Shown: positions 10,825 to 21,129 of the stretch, in pieces
How positions within the stretch are numbered: the first letter of the stretch is position 1
How the letters are laid out: each line of letters starts with the position of its first letter
Source of the DNA: Alviniconcha marisindica
Taxonomy: Eukaryota; Mollusca; Gastropoda; Provannidae
Reading direction: 5' to 3'
Assembly (NCBI GenBank): GCA_018857735.1
Contig: JABMCL010002225.1
Coordinates: 1,403,001-1,467,000, forward strand
DNA length: 64,000 nucleotides
Made by a program: the position numbers and the translations under genes
The notes under the pieces: model-generated
The model's database searches: none
Told to the model about the DNA's origin: nothing
The model's input: the letters and a program-made list of their open reading frames with translations, nothing else

Positions 10825-11670
10825 CGAAGGCCTTTGACTGTGTCAATCACGGCTTGCTACTCCTCAAACTCAAGCGCCGTGGCGACCAGGGTAGAACCAA
10901 TGCATGGATCTCCGGTTCCCTTTATGAAAGGTGCCAAGCAGTGGTGGTTGATGCTCTTTTGTCCCTCAGGGTTCAGTGCTAGGGACCTACTTGTTCCTAG
11001 CATACTATTGGTCATAAAAACGACCTTCCTGAGCAGCTGACAGCACGAGCAAGACTGCAGATAACAGCAATGTACAGGATAATCTCAACCGACGACAAAC
11101 AGGTCCAGCAAGACCTACACCATCTTGCTGACTGGGAGAAGAACTGGGACGTGCAGTTTCATCCTGCCAGACTCTCGAAATCACCGGGAGTAGGAACACT
11201 CACTACATTCCTATGGACTACATGGCCATATCCTTGATATTGTCCAATCAGCTAAGTACCTCGAGATCACCATCCACCGAGAGCTCACCTGGGACAGGTA
11301 TATAAATAGCATCTGCAACAAAACCAACAACTGGCCGTCCCTAATAGCCTTATGGTTTCAGTGGATGTTAAGCACCATGTTTACTTAAAACCAACAAGAC
11401 ACTGGGATTCCTTAGAACCTGAAGATGAACAACTCCAGCATCAAAGCCTTTTTCCATCCGACGCTCTTCTGTCTGGGATTCCCACACTCAGAAGATCACC
11501 AGAGCTGAAGCAGTGCATCTACGAGCAGCCCGCGTCATACTCGGGAGGGTGTTTCTATATCATCCGAGCAAGAACACAGTATAGGAATGCTTCATTTCTA
11601 CCCAGAACAATCAAGGGTTGGAACTACCTGCTCATATATACACTTCTTGTGTCAGGGGCCTCTTCCTAAT
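10825..11670 (+). mobile_element. LINE ORF2 fragment (Jockey/CR1-like), interrupted by a SINE end
   Basis: Translation in shifting frames shows KAFDCVNHGLLLLKL (the RT domain block before the palm) and GRTNAWISGSLY. It then shows TAMYRIISTDDKQVQQDL and DWEKNWDVQFHP, the post-FADD region of Jockey/CR1-type RTs, and finally TRAEAVHLRAARVILG and FLPRTIKGWN near the C-terminus. The FADD box itself is lost in a deletion near 11055. Stops and frameshifts are frequent. A 56-bp SINE end with target duplication sits at 11331-11386. Confidence 0.8.
11331..11386 (+). mobile_element. 5'-truncated SINE R1 insertion (56 bp) with 11-bp target duplication
   Basis: The insert reads CTGGCCGTCCCTAATAGCC...GTTAAGCACCATGTTTACTT, the last part of SINE R1. 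It is flanked by AAAACCAACAA at 11320-11330 and 11387-11397. Only the 3' 56 bases were inserted, as expected from target-primed reverse transcription that stopped early. On removal, the LINE sequence reads continuously across the site. Confidence 0.85.
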
Positions 11671-11687
11671 GAACCTTGGCAACTCTA

Positions 11688-11720
11688 CCCCCCCCCCCCC
11701 CCCACACACACACACACACA
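11688..11720. repeat. C-tract followed by (CA)n
   Basis: About 16 C residues, then about 9 CA units. A second CA run lies at 11817-11836. Confidence 0.9.
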
Positions 11721-13585
11721 ACACAATTCCCCTTGAACTGACAGTGAATATACCAATGGAGCTTTAGCACCAAGTGTCTAGAATGAGCAACCGTGGGGCC
11801 CTCAACATGAAGAAGACACACACACACACACACACAATATCACATGTACTGCATAATTTGTTACCACCAAGATGCACAGGTTAACACTCGATATAATTAG
11901 AAGCAGCACGATTGGTGTATTTTGAATTCCCCCTTTTATTTTTTATATACATACACAATTAACTAAAAAGTAGAGTGAAACGTAGCAGTATTGGAACACG
12001 CTAAACTTCCTTGTCCCTTTAGGGACCACATTTGGATACCATAGGTCCAGTGATAAACAGACTGGTGAAATGCAATAACTATATAATACGCTTGTAAACA
12101 AATAGAAGAAGGTACACATCCAGTTCTGGACATTATTGACTGAAACAGATTGAGGAGAAAATTTTCTTCTTCTTTTTATCACCAGAAGGTGTTTGGACTG
12201 CTAGATTTACAAACATACATCAGTACTTCTGCAAATATATGAATAAGTTAGTAACAGGGTCACCTCAGCACAATCAGATTCTGTCATATCCAAATGCACA
12301 TTTCAAAACTGTTCTCAAATAATACAGCAACCCTTTCTCAAGTGAAATCCACAAAACCAGTCTATACACAAACATTAAACATAATCACTTTGAAACATTC
12401 AATGGACTGTACCCAAGAAATGGGGAAATGATTTTATATTCCTAACAACCAACCCTAATTACACATTAGAAGACAAAATGAAATGTCCAGAATGGTAACT
12501 GAACCTCCAACTTTCATGATCTATACTAATGGTTGCTATGCAACACATTATTTAGAGCCTGTACCTTTTAACCCATATACACGGATACAAAGATATTTAT
12601 TCGCCTGTGACATTTAAATGTATGCAGGAATATGTATTGGTGACATTCCATTCATATGGTGCATTAACAGACAAAAACATTACAATTAGCCATGTATAAA
12701 AGTTATCAATATTTTCTTTTAGTCTGTCTACAGCCTGACAATACATTTAATATATATATATCTATATACAATATTCTTTATATAAAACACTCATTTATCA
12801 AAATGCATCATTTCTTCGCATGCCTGATCAACTTTCTCCAGTTTTTGTCACTGACAGAATTATTGATCTGTGTATTCATGTTGCCAAGTATCATATCTTC
12901 AATTCAAAACTTCAAGGCACTACATCACATTTAAATGCATTTGTGCAAAATATAAAGAATAGATTTGAAGTGGAAAAAATATTATACATAGTAAATAGTA
13001 GACCCAACAAATTTACACTGATTGGATATTGTACAGATCATACTTCCCCTGAAACTGGTTGAATATGTACTTTTTAATTTTATATATACAGACACATTAG
13101 TAATTGATAATATGATTTTTATTTGCGTTTTTACGTTTTGATTTGACACAGAGAAAGTACTATTCCAGGTAATTTTGGGTTTGCTATTATAAGTATTAGT
13201 GTATGCAGATTGAGAGAAAGAGTGCGTATGTCTACAAGTGTGTATGTGCGTGTGGTTCATGACTTAGAATTATTATGTTCTTCGTTGTGTGATCGAACGA
13301 TAGCTTTAATTTCCCACTGGGATTAATAAAGTATATTGTTATTGTTTGTTATGACTGATCCTCCCCTTTTCCCTTTTTTTTTCTCTTTATCTTTCCTTCC
13401 CCCTTTTTAATCGAGTTTCATTTCACCTGTCATTTTTTCATCTGTTCCTTTGTCCCTCTCTCTTTCCTGTGTGTGTGAGTGTGTGTGTGTGTGAGTAAAT
13501 ATATACAGAGAAAATGCCCTTGATCATGTTTACAAATGTACCAAATATAATGATTAAAACTTGTTGGAAAAAAAAGAAAAAAAGA
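11721..13585. other. region downstream of DERA stop codon
   Basis: No gene recognised. This is where the DERA 3' UTR and poly(A) site must begin. Several minus-strand AATAAA hexamers are possible in this AT-rich sequence (for example one complementary to TTTATT near 12597 and one near 13112), but none can be chosen. On the plus strand CTGGGATTAATAAAGTAT at 13318-13335 looks like the tail of a retroelement. A GT run lies at 13468-13494. Confidence 0.4.
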
Positions 13586-13792
13586 CTATGCCACTGGAAA
13601 CTCATGTGCTGTTGGATAGCATCCTTTAACATAGTGGTAGATCTGTCGCTCGAGGTCACCCAAAAGAGAACTTGCTCCAATGCGGAAAAGATTGGGTCTG
13701 GTCCATTCATCTCCCAGCTCTTCCTTCATCAGAATCAGCCATGTACATGCATCCTTTGCTGTGCGGATGCCCCCAGCTGGCTTGAAACCCAC
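13586..13792 (-). CDS. DERA: DERA last coding exon
   Basis: This exon codes for 68 residues plus TAG (minus strand, stop at 13586-13588). It starts VGFKPAGGIRTAKD and ends AHEFPVA. The lysine in GFKPAGG is the second active-site lysine of DERA, which lowers the pKa of the Schiff-base lysine. GGIR and the later FRIGASSLL bind the substrate phosphate in this TIM-barrel family. The acceptor is TTCTTTTTCTGCAG. The exon begins in phase 0, matching the end of 21017-21129. GT and GA microsatellites lie within 40 to 120 bp upstream in the intron. Confidence 0.95.
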   Translation of the reverse strand: MGFKPAGGIRTAKDACTWLILMKEELGDEWTRPNLFRIGASSLLGDLERQIYHYVKGCYPTAHEFPVA

Positions 13793-13876
13793 CTGCAGAA
13801 AAAGAAGACTGAAATCACTGAGTGGTATGTGTGTGTGTGTGTATGTGTGTGTGCATGTGTGCGTGCATGTGATCAT

Positions 13877-13917
<41 letters not shown>

Positions 13918-14140
13918 AAAGATTATTTTATTGTTGGGCCCCTGGCCCAAAACAACAAGAGTGAACATTCAGGCAATTCAAATTCTTACGGATCCAATGA
14001 CAGACTTAAATTCTGTCTTCTAATGTTTGCTAATGCAAACAAATGTGGATAATTTCTCTGTGGTGGGTGCATTCTTGCTAGCTAATAATAATACAGAAAT
14101 ACAGATGGTTGTCTATGGTAATTTGGTGCGGTAAGTTGAT
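13793..14140. repeat. GT and GA microsatellites in the last DERA intron
   Basis: An interrupted (TG)n tract occupies 13825-13872, and a clean (GA)n tract of about 19 units occupies 13877-13915. They lie close to the acceptor of the last DERA exon. On the transcribed strand they appear as CA and CT tracts. Confidence 0.9.
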
Positions 14141-14143
14141 CTC

Positions 14144-14660
14144 TCAAGGCTGTATCTCAAGGTGGTATTTCCTAAATGGACGTATTAATAAAAAAAAATG
14201 TACTTCTGCCTTTGGTATATTACAGAATGGACAATTCATATCCCTGTCATGAAATTTCAATGCAGACATTCTAATTCTGAATCTAGCAAATACTCTCTTA
14301 GATATGGACTGATTAAAATTAGAGTATATGTTGTAAAAATCATGTGAATCATGCAGCAAGTCTGTTTTAAAGCTATCTACAAGCTTCATCTTAAACTCTC
14401 TAATGAACAAGTTTATGTTACCAACACCTTGCATTTCCCAAACAACACCAAAGCCAAATGTACATAAACATCTGAATTTTGCAAGCCCTTGTAAGTCTAT
14501 TTCTGTCTTTGAAGATGCAATAACAAAGCTTTCCTAGGGTATCTTCTGTCATCCATTCCATACACATCAAGCGCAGCCAAAACTTTATACCTCTGTTTAC
14601 ATAAACCAGACCCTGGGCAAACAAAATGGTCATATATATTGACACTAAAATTGGTTTATC
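14144..14660 (-). mobile_element. LINE C-terminal fragment with CPFC/EVHF motif
   Basis: Minus-strand translation shows IKFWLRLM near 14600, then (after a frame change) QGVGNINLFIREFK. It continues with ARFRIRMSALKFH and NCPFC...AEVHFFLL at about 14180-14290. The block QGVGN...F...FK...ARFRI...CPFC...E.HFLL is the C-terminal domain of a widespread class of invertebrate LINE ORF2 proteins. It differs from the RNase H-bearing family at 34-39 kb. Confidence 0.7.
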
Positions 14661-15039
14661 TGGGCACACAATGGGGGTATTTTGTTGCACAAGGCAACAA
14701 AACTTGTTGTCTGAACGGTAAATGTGTCATAGTCATGCAGAAAAATAGTGTGACTTTCTCTGGGCACTAAAGTTAGCTTGGATGTCAAAAAGTGGGCATT
14801 TGCTCAAATGGCAAGAAAATGATGCTCTTAAAAGAAAGTTCTGCACAGTATCTTTTTCATTACTTTTACAGAAACTGTGTAAGGCAGGAGAAACAATCAC
14901 TGCTGAGTACTACTGAGACTGCTTGCTGAGAGGTGAACATTTTTACACAAAGGCAAGACCAAATACTGGAATGCATAAACCATAACCCTTCATCTTAACA
15001 CACCTGTCCACAAGCCCAAAGAGTGTACCAAAATACCCG
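14661..15039. other. unannotated intron sequence
   Basis: Nothing recognised between the LINE C-terminal fragment and the next reverse transcriptase fragment. Confidence 0.35.
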
Positions 15040-15571
15040 ACAGATGAAATTGTTTAAGCTTTGCCACACCCTGCCTGGGTGGATCATTCTCTTGAAAACT
15101 GGACCTCATGGCAAACAAACTTTTGAAACACGATGTTAACCCAAGACTGATTCTCTGGATTGTTGACTTTCTTGTCAATCGTTCTCAGAAAGTTTGTCAC
15201 CAAACTGTACTCTTGTCTTCCCGCTCTATTTCCACCGGCTCTCCACAAGGCACTGTCCTATTTCCTATTCTTTTTACACTCTATGCAAATGACTGCACAG
15301 GCACTGACACAACACCAATCATAAAATACCCTGACGATTCTGCAATGGAAGAGCTTTCAAACTCAGATTCTGTTTATTTTGCTGAAGTTGAAAGGTTCAG
15401 TAACTGGTACAGGAATAATTCCCTTGACTTGAATGTAAAGAAAACAAAGGAAATGCTGACTGATTTTAGAAAAGCTCCAACTGTCATTCCAGATCTCTTT
15501 ACTGATGGCATGAAAGTTGAAAGAGTGACTGAGTACAAATATCTAGCCTTAGACAACAAGCTGAATTTTAA
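15040..15571 (+). mobile_element. CR1/Rex-like reverse transcriptase fragment, 5' part
   Basis: The frame opens as MANKLLKHDVNPRLILWIVDFL and continues with STGSPQGTVLFPILFTLYAND. That is the RT GxPQGxxLxPxLF motif followed by Y-x-N-D. The catalytic FADD box reads YPDD. After it come FSNWYRNNSLDLNVKKTKEM and YKYLALDNKLNF. A run of 161 residues is open, unusual among the decayed elements here, but YPDD and the missing N-terminus mark it as dead. The rest of the same copy resumes at 17743 beyond a DNA transposon. Confidence 0.85.
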
Positions 15572-17742
15572 AGGAAAAGTCCAAGGTCTTTAAGTATGCA
15601 AAATGACCATAGAAATGATTGACAAATGAGTCACTAGTTTGAGATTTAATGAAATAAAAAATGTTTTTTTGGGGTTTATGTTGGTTTTTAATCAATTTTT
15701 ATTTTCTGTAGGCTGGCCGAGACTGCTGTCTTGGGTTCTCCGTCAGTCATGTGACTTTCTCGGAAGTGAAGTCAGTCTGGGGAGTCAGTGCGGTTGCCAT
15801 CTTAGATTGTTCATCGAATGTGTATGCGTGTGGTCGACAAAAAGCTCTAACCATGCCGGCCTACTGTACTGCAGCAAACTGTAACAACTCACAAGCAACC
15901 CAAAGCATAACTATGCACGAGTTCCTGCGAAATGACCCGCTGTGAGGCGAAAATGGGTCAAATTTGTACAATTCAAATGAGCTGACTTTGATGCTGCACC
16001 TCAGTCACGCCCATTTGTGTAGCAAGCACTTCACTGAGTGTGATTTCATAAACTTTATGGCGGAATACCAAATGGGGTTTGATTCAAAGTGAAATTTGTA
16101 GGGTTGTCCACTGGGTAACCAACTTTGAAAAAATTCCTGTTCGAATCTCCAAGGATGAAGCTGACGTGCAGCAAGCGCACAGCATGATACCAAAAATTGA
16201 GAGATACACTGATACCTTGAAACAAGCACTAACAAGGCAAAGATAAAAAGTCTAACACAAATACCTACGGCAGAAAAGGCCGTGAAAGAGAGAGACTGTA
16301 CACAAATGCCTGTGGCAAAGAGAGAAAGAATTACAGACCACAAATGCCTGTGGCAAAGAAAGAAAGACCAAACACAAGTGCTGGTGGCAAACAAAAAATG
16401 GCTGCCCTAATCAGTCAAGCAAACAGCTGACACCAAATGAAAGGAACAAAATAGCTGAAACCACCTCAAAACCCCAAACGGTTGCCTATCTGCAAGCATA
16501 AGGTGGAAAAACACATACACACACACAACGCCCCCCCCCCCACCCCCAAATCACAACAGTCTAATAGACTACTGTCTGCAACAAAGGAGTGGACGACTAC
16601 AGTCATAAGAGCACAGAGCAAAAATAACTGTGCCAACGACAAACAGATGGAAAGCCAAACTGACCATAACTAACTCTAAACTAACCCCTCACTAACCCGG
16701 CTTCCATCTAGAAAAACAAAAGCTGCAGACTGATAAAACAAATGCTAATCAGGACTACTGATGACAAAGCGTCGGGATGTAAACAAATGCAGATGACAAG
16801 AGAAATACAAAATGGCTGCCCTAATCAGGCAAGCTAACAAGCGGGTACGAAATGGCCAATAAACCAAAGATAAAAAAGAAAGAATGCATGGTGAAAAAGA
16901 AGGGGAAAAGAGAGAGAAAAAACAACAACTACACTTTCTGAAAAGAAAGAGGAGGCAAGTAATGTCAGCGAGCAACGGCACAAAGGCTGGATACACATAA
17001 TCCGTGTACAACCCATTTAGCAGTGACAACAACACGGCAGGGCAACAGACGCTCACGAACTACCCCACACAAAGAAAGAATGAGAGGTCTTGTTAAACAT
17101 CAAGACTACCCCCCTCACTCGTACATCGTAAATGAATGATATAACTCGAGAAACAAAAGGGCAAGCCAAGAGAAAAAAACAGTGAATGGCAAGAACTGGT
17201 AACTAGCTCAACCCCAAACCCAGGGAGGCCACAAAATCGCTAGTCTATTGAACTAGAATGAACAAAACTTTTTCATTTTTACATATGATGAAACAAACAA
17301 GGCGAAATTGGGAAAATAAAATAAAACACCCAATAAAAGGCAGGGATGATGAGGTCCAGCCTGTTGTGAAAGCTACAGTAAACAGAACAAAAAAGACTGA
17401 AACGCCCCACACCTAACAAGGTTTGAGAAAGATGAAATAACAAGGAGGAAATAAACCAAAAGGCCCAACTACTGACAATGGCATCGGAGCTTCATCCTTG
17501 GAGATTCGAACTGGAATCTTTTCCAAGTCAGTTACCCTGTGGCTCTAGCCATTTTGCAGCGACTCCCCAGAGTGACATAGTGCACATGATTTTCAGCGTC
17601 ATGGCGACGCTTTCGATATGACAGAAAATGCCTGTTTTCATGCATTTATAACCCTCAGATCACAATTTCACCTACATCATTTTTCTCTGCGAGCTTTAAC
17701 GGAAATCGTGTCAAAAATCACCCCAAACCTTGGACTTGTCAT
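15572..17742 (+). mobile_element. THAP-domain DNA transposon copy A (Kolobok/T2-like), TTAA duplication
   Basis: TTAA lies on both sides (15568-15571 and 17743-17746). The ends are AGGAAAAGTCCAAGGT and, at the right, ACCTTGGACTTGTCAT, which are inverted repeats. The TTAAAGGAA start agrees with the TTAAAGGRR end known for T2/Kolobok elements. At about 15850-16060 a decayed THAP zinc finger is encoded: MPAYCTAANCNNS, then (in another frame) AVRRKWVKFVQF and finally LCSKHF, giving the C2CH pattern. A one-base change of frame separates the halves. A second element, D, occupies about 16105-17543. No transposase catalytic domain was seen. Relatives: 44965-46282 (inverted) and 60504-61306. Confidence 0.8.
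16105..17543. mobile_element. element D with about 55-bp inverted ends, inside THAP copy A
   Basis: The left end (about 16105-16163, reading GTTGTCCACTGGGTAACC... to TCTCCAAGGATGAAGC) and the right end (about 17486-17543, GCTTCATCCTTGGAGATT... to GTTACCCTGTGG) are imperfect inverted repeats. The interior has two copies of AAATGGCTGCCCTAATCAG (about 16397 and 16812), a repeat of about 37 bp built on CAAATGCCTGTGGCAAAG (16270-16390) and a C-tract near 16510. No open frame is recognised. The same interior occurs alone at 9368-9880, and THAP copy C lacks it. Confidence 0.6.
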
Positions 17743-17960
17743 TTAACATAAACACTGACTTTATTCACATAAGATGTTATCCAAGAATATTTTGTCTCCA
17801 AAAGCTAAGATCTCTTAATGTCAGTGCTGCTGTTTTATGCACTTTCTACTGGAGTTGTATTGAATCAGTTTTAATATTTTCGTTCCTGTTCTTGTTTGGA
17901 GGCTTGAATGTGAAAAAGTGTCCTGAATAAAGTGTTGAATGTGTGTGGCAAGGTTGTGGG
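17743..17960 (+). mobile_element. CR1/Rex-like reverse transcriptase fragment, 3' part
   Basis: Starting at the TTAA, the frame reads NINTDFIHIRCYPRIF, then LQKLRSLNVSAAVL...FYWSCIESVLIFSFL and NVKKCPE. This is the thumb/C-terminal part of the RT begun at 15040. Reading from CTGAATT plus one TTAA plus CATAAAC keeps the frame exactly, so 15040-15571 and 17743-17960 are one LINE copy split by the THAP element. Confidence 0.85.
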
Positions 17961-18136
17961 TGAAAGACAGTTGTATGAATATTGTGTGGTATGGAGGGCT
18001 AGGGTGATTGTAGATGACAACAGCCATGTCCTTGCTTCTTTCATCTGGTAGACAATTTCGTGTACCTAAATCTCATACAGTTTTGTTCTGCAGTCAATAG
18101 CAAATTTTGAACAGATAAATCAGTTCAAATGTTAGA

Positions 18137-18139
<3 letters not shown>

Positions 18140-18210
<71 letters not shown>

Positions 18211-18219
18211 TGTGTGTGT
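18140..18219. repeat. (TG)n microsatellite
   Basis: About 40 TG units with one interruption (GAGTG). Confidence 0.95.
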
Positions 18220-19200
18220 AAATTATGTAAATTACTAGTTTATTATGTAACTTTTGTATTTTCAATAACTGTTCTTTGAGTTTTAAAATATACAATATAT
18301 GTTATTGTGTACTGTGATGTGGTTAATGTTCAGCCACATTTTAATTTCTCTGATGAGATAATAAAGTAATCTTGAATCTTTCCTGATAAAATAAAAACAA
18401 ATCTAAAACATAAACCTTTTTAACTACCACTATTTTTCTGATGTGTTCAGAGAAATGAGGGAAATGCCACAGAGTGTGAATACATCATTATTTCTTGTGC
18501 TATGAGTCTTTTTGGGTACAAATCACGACATTTTCATAGCTGTCATTTGTGACATGGCTAAAGGAAAGTTAACTGATTGCATATATTTCCTTGAAATTGT
18601 TCATGATTGAATTAAAACAGATTTCATGAAAAATAAGGTGGCTAGCTCTTACCTAAAAATAATATTTATTGTGTGTTGCTTCCTGCTAACAGCTCCAAAC
18701 AATAAAAAGATGATTAATGTCCTGCACGCTACTGGTGGTGTCTTCTCAGTGTGCATCATGATATTATGACTTGTTCACAACAAAAACTAAAGAACTTTTT
18801 GTTTGTTTGTCTACTTGGTACATTATCACATCTCCCTTTGTTGTTGTTTTTTGCTTGGTTGATATGAGAGTATATAAGAAATAAATTGCAGTCATTTCTT
18901 TAGAGGTGGTTTACATGGTGTCTTAAAATGGTGTAATGTGTGAGCATACAAAAGAAATATTTCTGTTAGTACCACTGACTTCAGACCTACCCTAACGTAT
19001 AAATCCACATCAGCTGACTGGGGGCAGCAATGTTTGACCTCTTTTTACACTGTGTGTGGTGCATTATTTGCCTACAAAAGGGAAATCACTGTGGTGTCTT
19101 CAGTGGTGAGGGCATAACATGCAGGACCAATATTTGTTCCCAGTCAGTTGATCATTTTTAGGCAACCTTTTGTAACCAAACTTGGTATGTGGTACACCAT
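18220..19200. other. unannotated intron sequence
   Basis: No gene recognised. GATGAGATAATAAAGTAATC at 18351-18370 resembles a LINE 3' end. Confidence 0.3.
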
Positions 19201-19980
19201 CATGAGCCAGAATGTCATGGGATTCTATCTTTAAGGCCATGGTCACAGTGATGGCTTATATAATCAAAATATGATGGTTCTTACTACACATTTTATTAGT
19301 TCTCAACTAACAAGTCTTTTGCAAATGAACTGTTTGATGGTAGATCATCACAAACAAAAAAGTGTCTGGTGAAAAATTTGGATTGCTGTGTTCAAGGTCA
19401 ATGTCACAACCAAGCGGAAGCATCTCAATCAATGTTAGTTTGGATGCTATCTTCTGAATCGCTGAACCTTTTGTAACCAAATCCAGTATGGTAATACATC
19501 ATTATAAACCAATGACATGTGCAAAAAATGGATTGCTATCTTCAAGGTCACGGTCACAGTAACTGAGTTTGGGTTCATACAATGAAATGACTTGCTATTA
19601 TACGTTCTGAACTGCTAATCTTTTTCTGACCAGCTTGGTTTGACAGTGCATGTTCATAAGCTTGGTTTGACAGTGCATCTTGTAAAAAGGTTGCTTTCCT
19701 GTATTCAAGGTCAAGGTCACAGTGAAGGTTAGGAGCTGCAGTGAATGTTTGTTCGGACAATATCTCTGATCATATGAACTTAATATGGTGATGCATCATC
19801 TTGAGTCAGAGAATCATATGGAAATATTCTTTTGCTATTTTCAAGGTCAAGGCCACAATCATTTTCACTATATCTTCAGAAATACTGAAACTTTTACCAC
19901 CCAGATTAGTCTTATGATACATCATCACGAGACTGGGTAAGACACTGTGAAAAGATTTTACTGCTTTTACTCAGGGTGTG
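19200..19980. repeat. tandem repeat, about 150-bp unit, carrying TCAAGGTCA motifs
   Basis: The phrase (T)TCAAGGTCAAGGTCACAGT or a close variant occurs near 19231, 19391, 19541, 19704 and 19841, spaced about 137 to 163 bp. The intervening parts also align loosely (CTGAAC...TTTTGTAACCAA...GGTGATACATCATC...). Units have diverged considerably. Similar AAGGTCAAGGTCA-type minisatellites are, from memory, common in molluscan genomes. Confidence 0.7.
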
Positions 19981-19999
19981 AGACAGAGGATGTGGCCTG

Positions 20000-20619
20000 G
20001 GTGACTGTGGACCAGATTGTTCCCACACTTGAAAAAATGCCTTGCTGGAAGGCTGTTCAACACTTGCTCAACACCTGAATTCCCATTATTCATGGTCTGT
20101 CACATATGCCCCTAAATGACCATGATGAACATTTTGGCAGCACGGCATCTCACTGACAAAGATGAGCACAATGCACTTTACAAGATCAACAAAACTATGC
20201 ACAAAGTGTCACAAATAATCTGCAAACATAATACTGTATTCCTCACACACCACATAAAAACACATGCAAAAATCTGTGGCACACACACACACACATGTAA
20301 TATGGTGTCATGTCCATATAAGTACATATGCATGAGTAATAATATCAGTAAGGAGTATTTATGTGTGCCCTTCTGTGGAACACCATGATAGCAAAATAGT
20401 ACTTTGAACCTTGTAAAACAGAGAAAAACTGAACGCTAACTCACACAAACTTTCATGTGCTTCTTGATTCTGTACGTTGCAGGACTTAACTTTAGGTACA
20501 GATGCTTGTTGACTGTTCAGCCCTCAAGTCTGCTTGTCAAATGAACTGAGCAGTTGTATACATCTAAGTGAGTGAGTGTTGACAATATTGAAAGACGTAT
20601 TTTGTGTTGGTGTACTGTA
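20000..20619. other. unannotated intron sequence
   Basis: Nothing recognised apart from a short AC run at 20281-20293. Confidence 0.35.
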
Positions 20620-20840
20620 ATATTCAAATGGTTTGTTAATAATAACATAAAAGGAAAACAGAATTTGAACCAGCCGTTGTGGTACTGTTTGTAGAGGTGA
20701 AGCTTTAGCACAGTTTTGAAGGCAGGGGAGGACTGAATGTGATGGATGTCCAAAAGGAGAGACTTCCATTGCTTTGTAGCACAGCAAAAGAAAGAGCACT
20801 TGCAACGGTTTTTAGTTTCAACATGGGGGATGCAAAATAT
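20620..20840 (-). mobile_element. L2/CR1-like LINE C-terminal fragment
   Basis: Minus-strand translation reads FFCCATKQWKSLLL, then HIQSSPAFKTVLKLHLYKQY. This matches the LINE C-terminal pattern W-N-S-L-P...S-S-x-x-F-K-x-x-L-K-x-H-L-(F/Y). It is short and isolated. Confidence 0.6.
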
Positions 20841-21016
20841 CTATGTGAAGAACAAAGAAGGGTAAAATGACTAAAGAACTGTGTGATGGCAGACAGAATA
20901 CTTTGAACATTTCCACTAGAACATGAATGTTAGTGGTGAGCATAATATTAAAAAATTAACAGTTCTCATTTTATCTAAAAACACCGTTGTATATAGAACA
21001 CATTCTTCTGACTGAC

Positions 21017-21129
21017 CTTGCACTGGGTGCGTTCATAATAATCTCTAATCGCTCTTGCCATGACAAGAGAAACAGGAATCGTAGCATTCACTCCCTCCTT
21101 GCCAGTTGATGTCTTGATGAAATCAGCTC
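21017..21129 (-). CDS. DERA: DERA exon with Schiff-base lysine
   Basis: 113 bases that complete a glycine codon begun in 28105-28233 and then code for ADFIKTSTGKEGVNATIPVS and VMARAIRDYYERTQCK. The lysine of FIKTSTGK is the catalytic lysine that forms the Schiff base with the substrate. The acceptor is TATTTGCAG and the donor is AAG|GTCAGT. Length and phase fit both neighbours. Confidence 0.95.
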
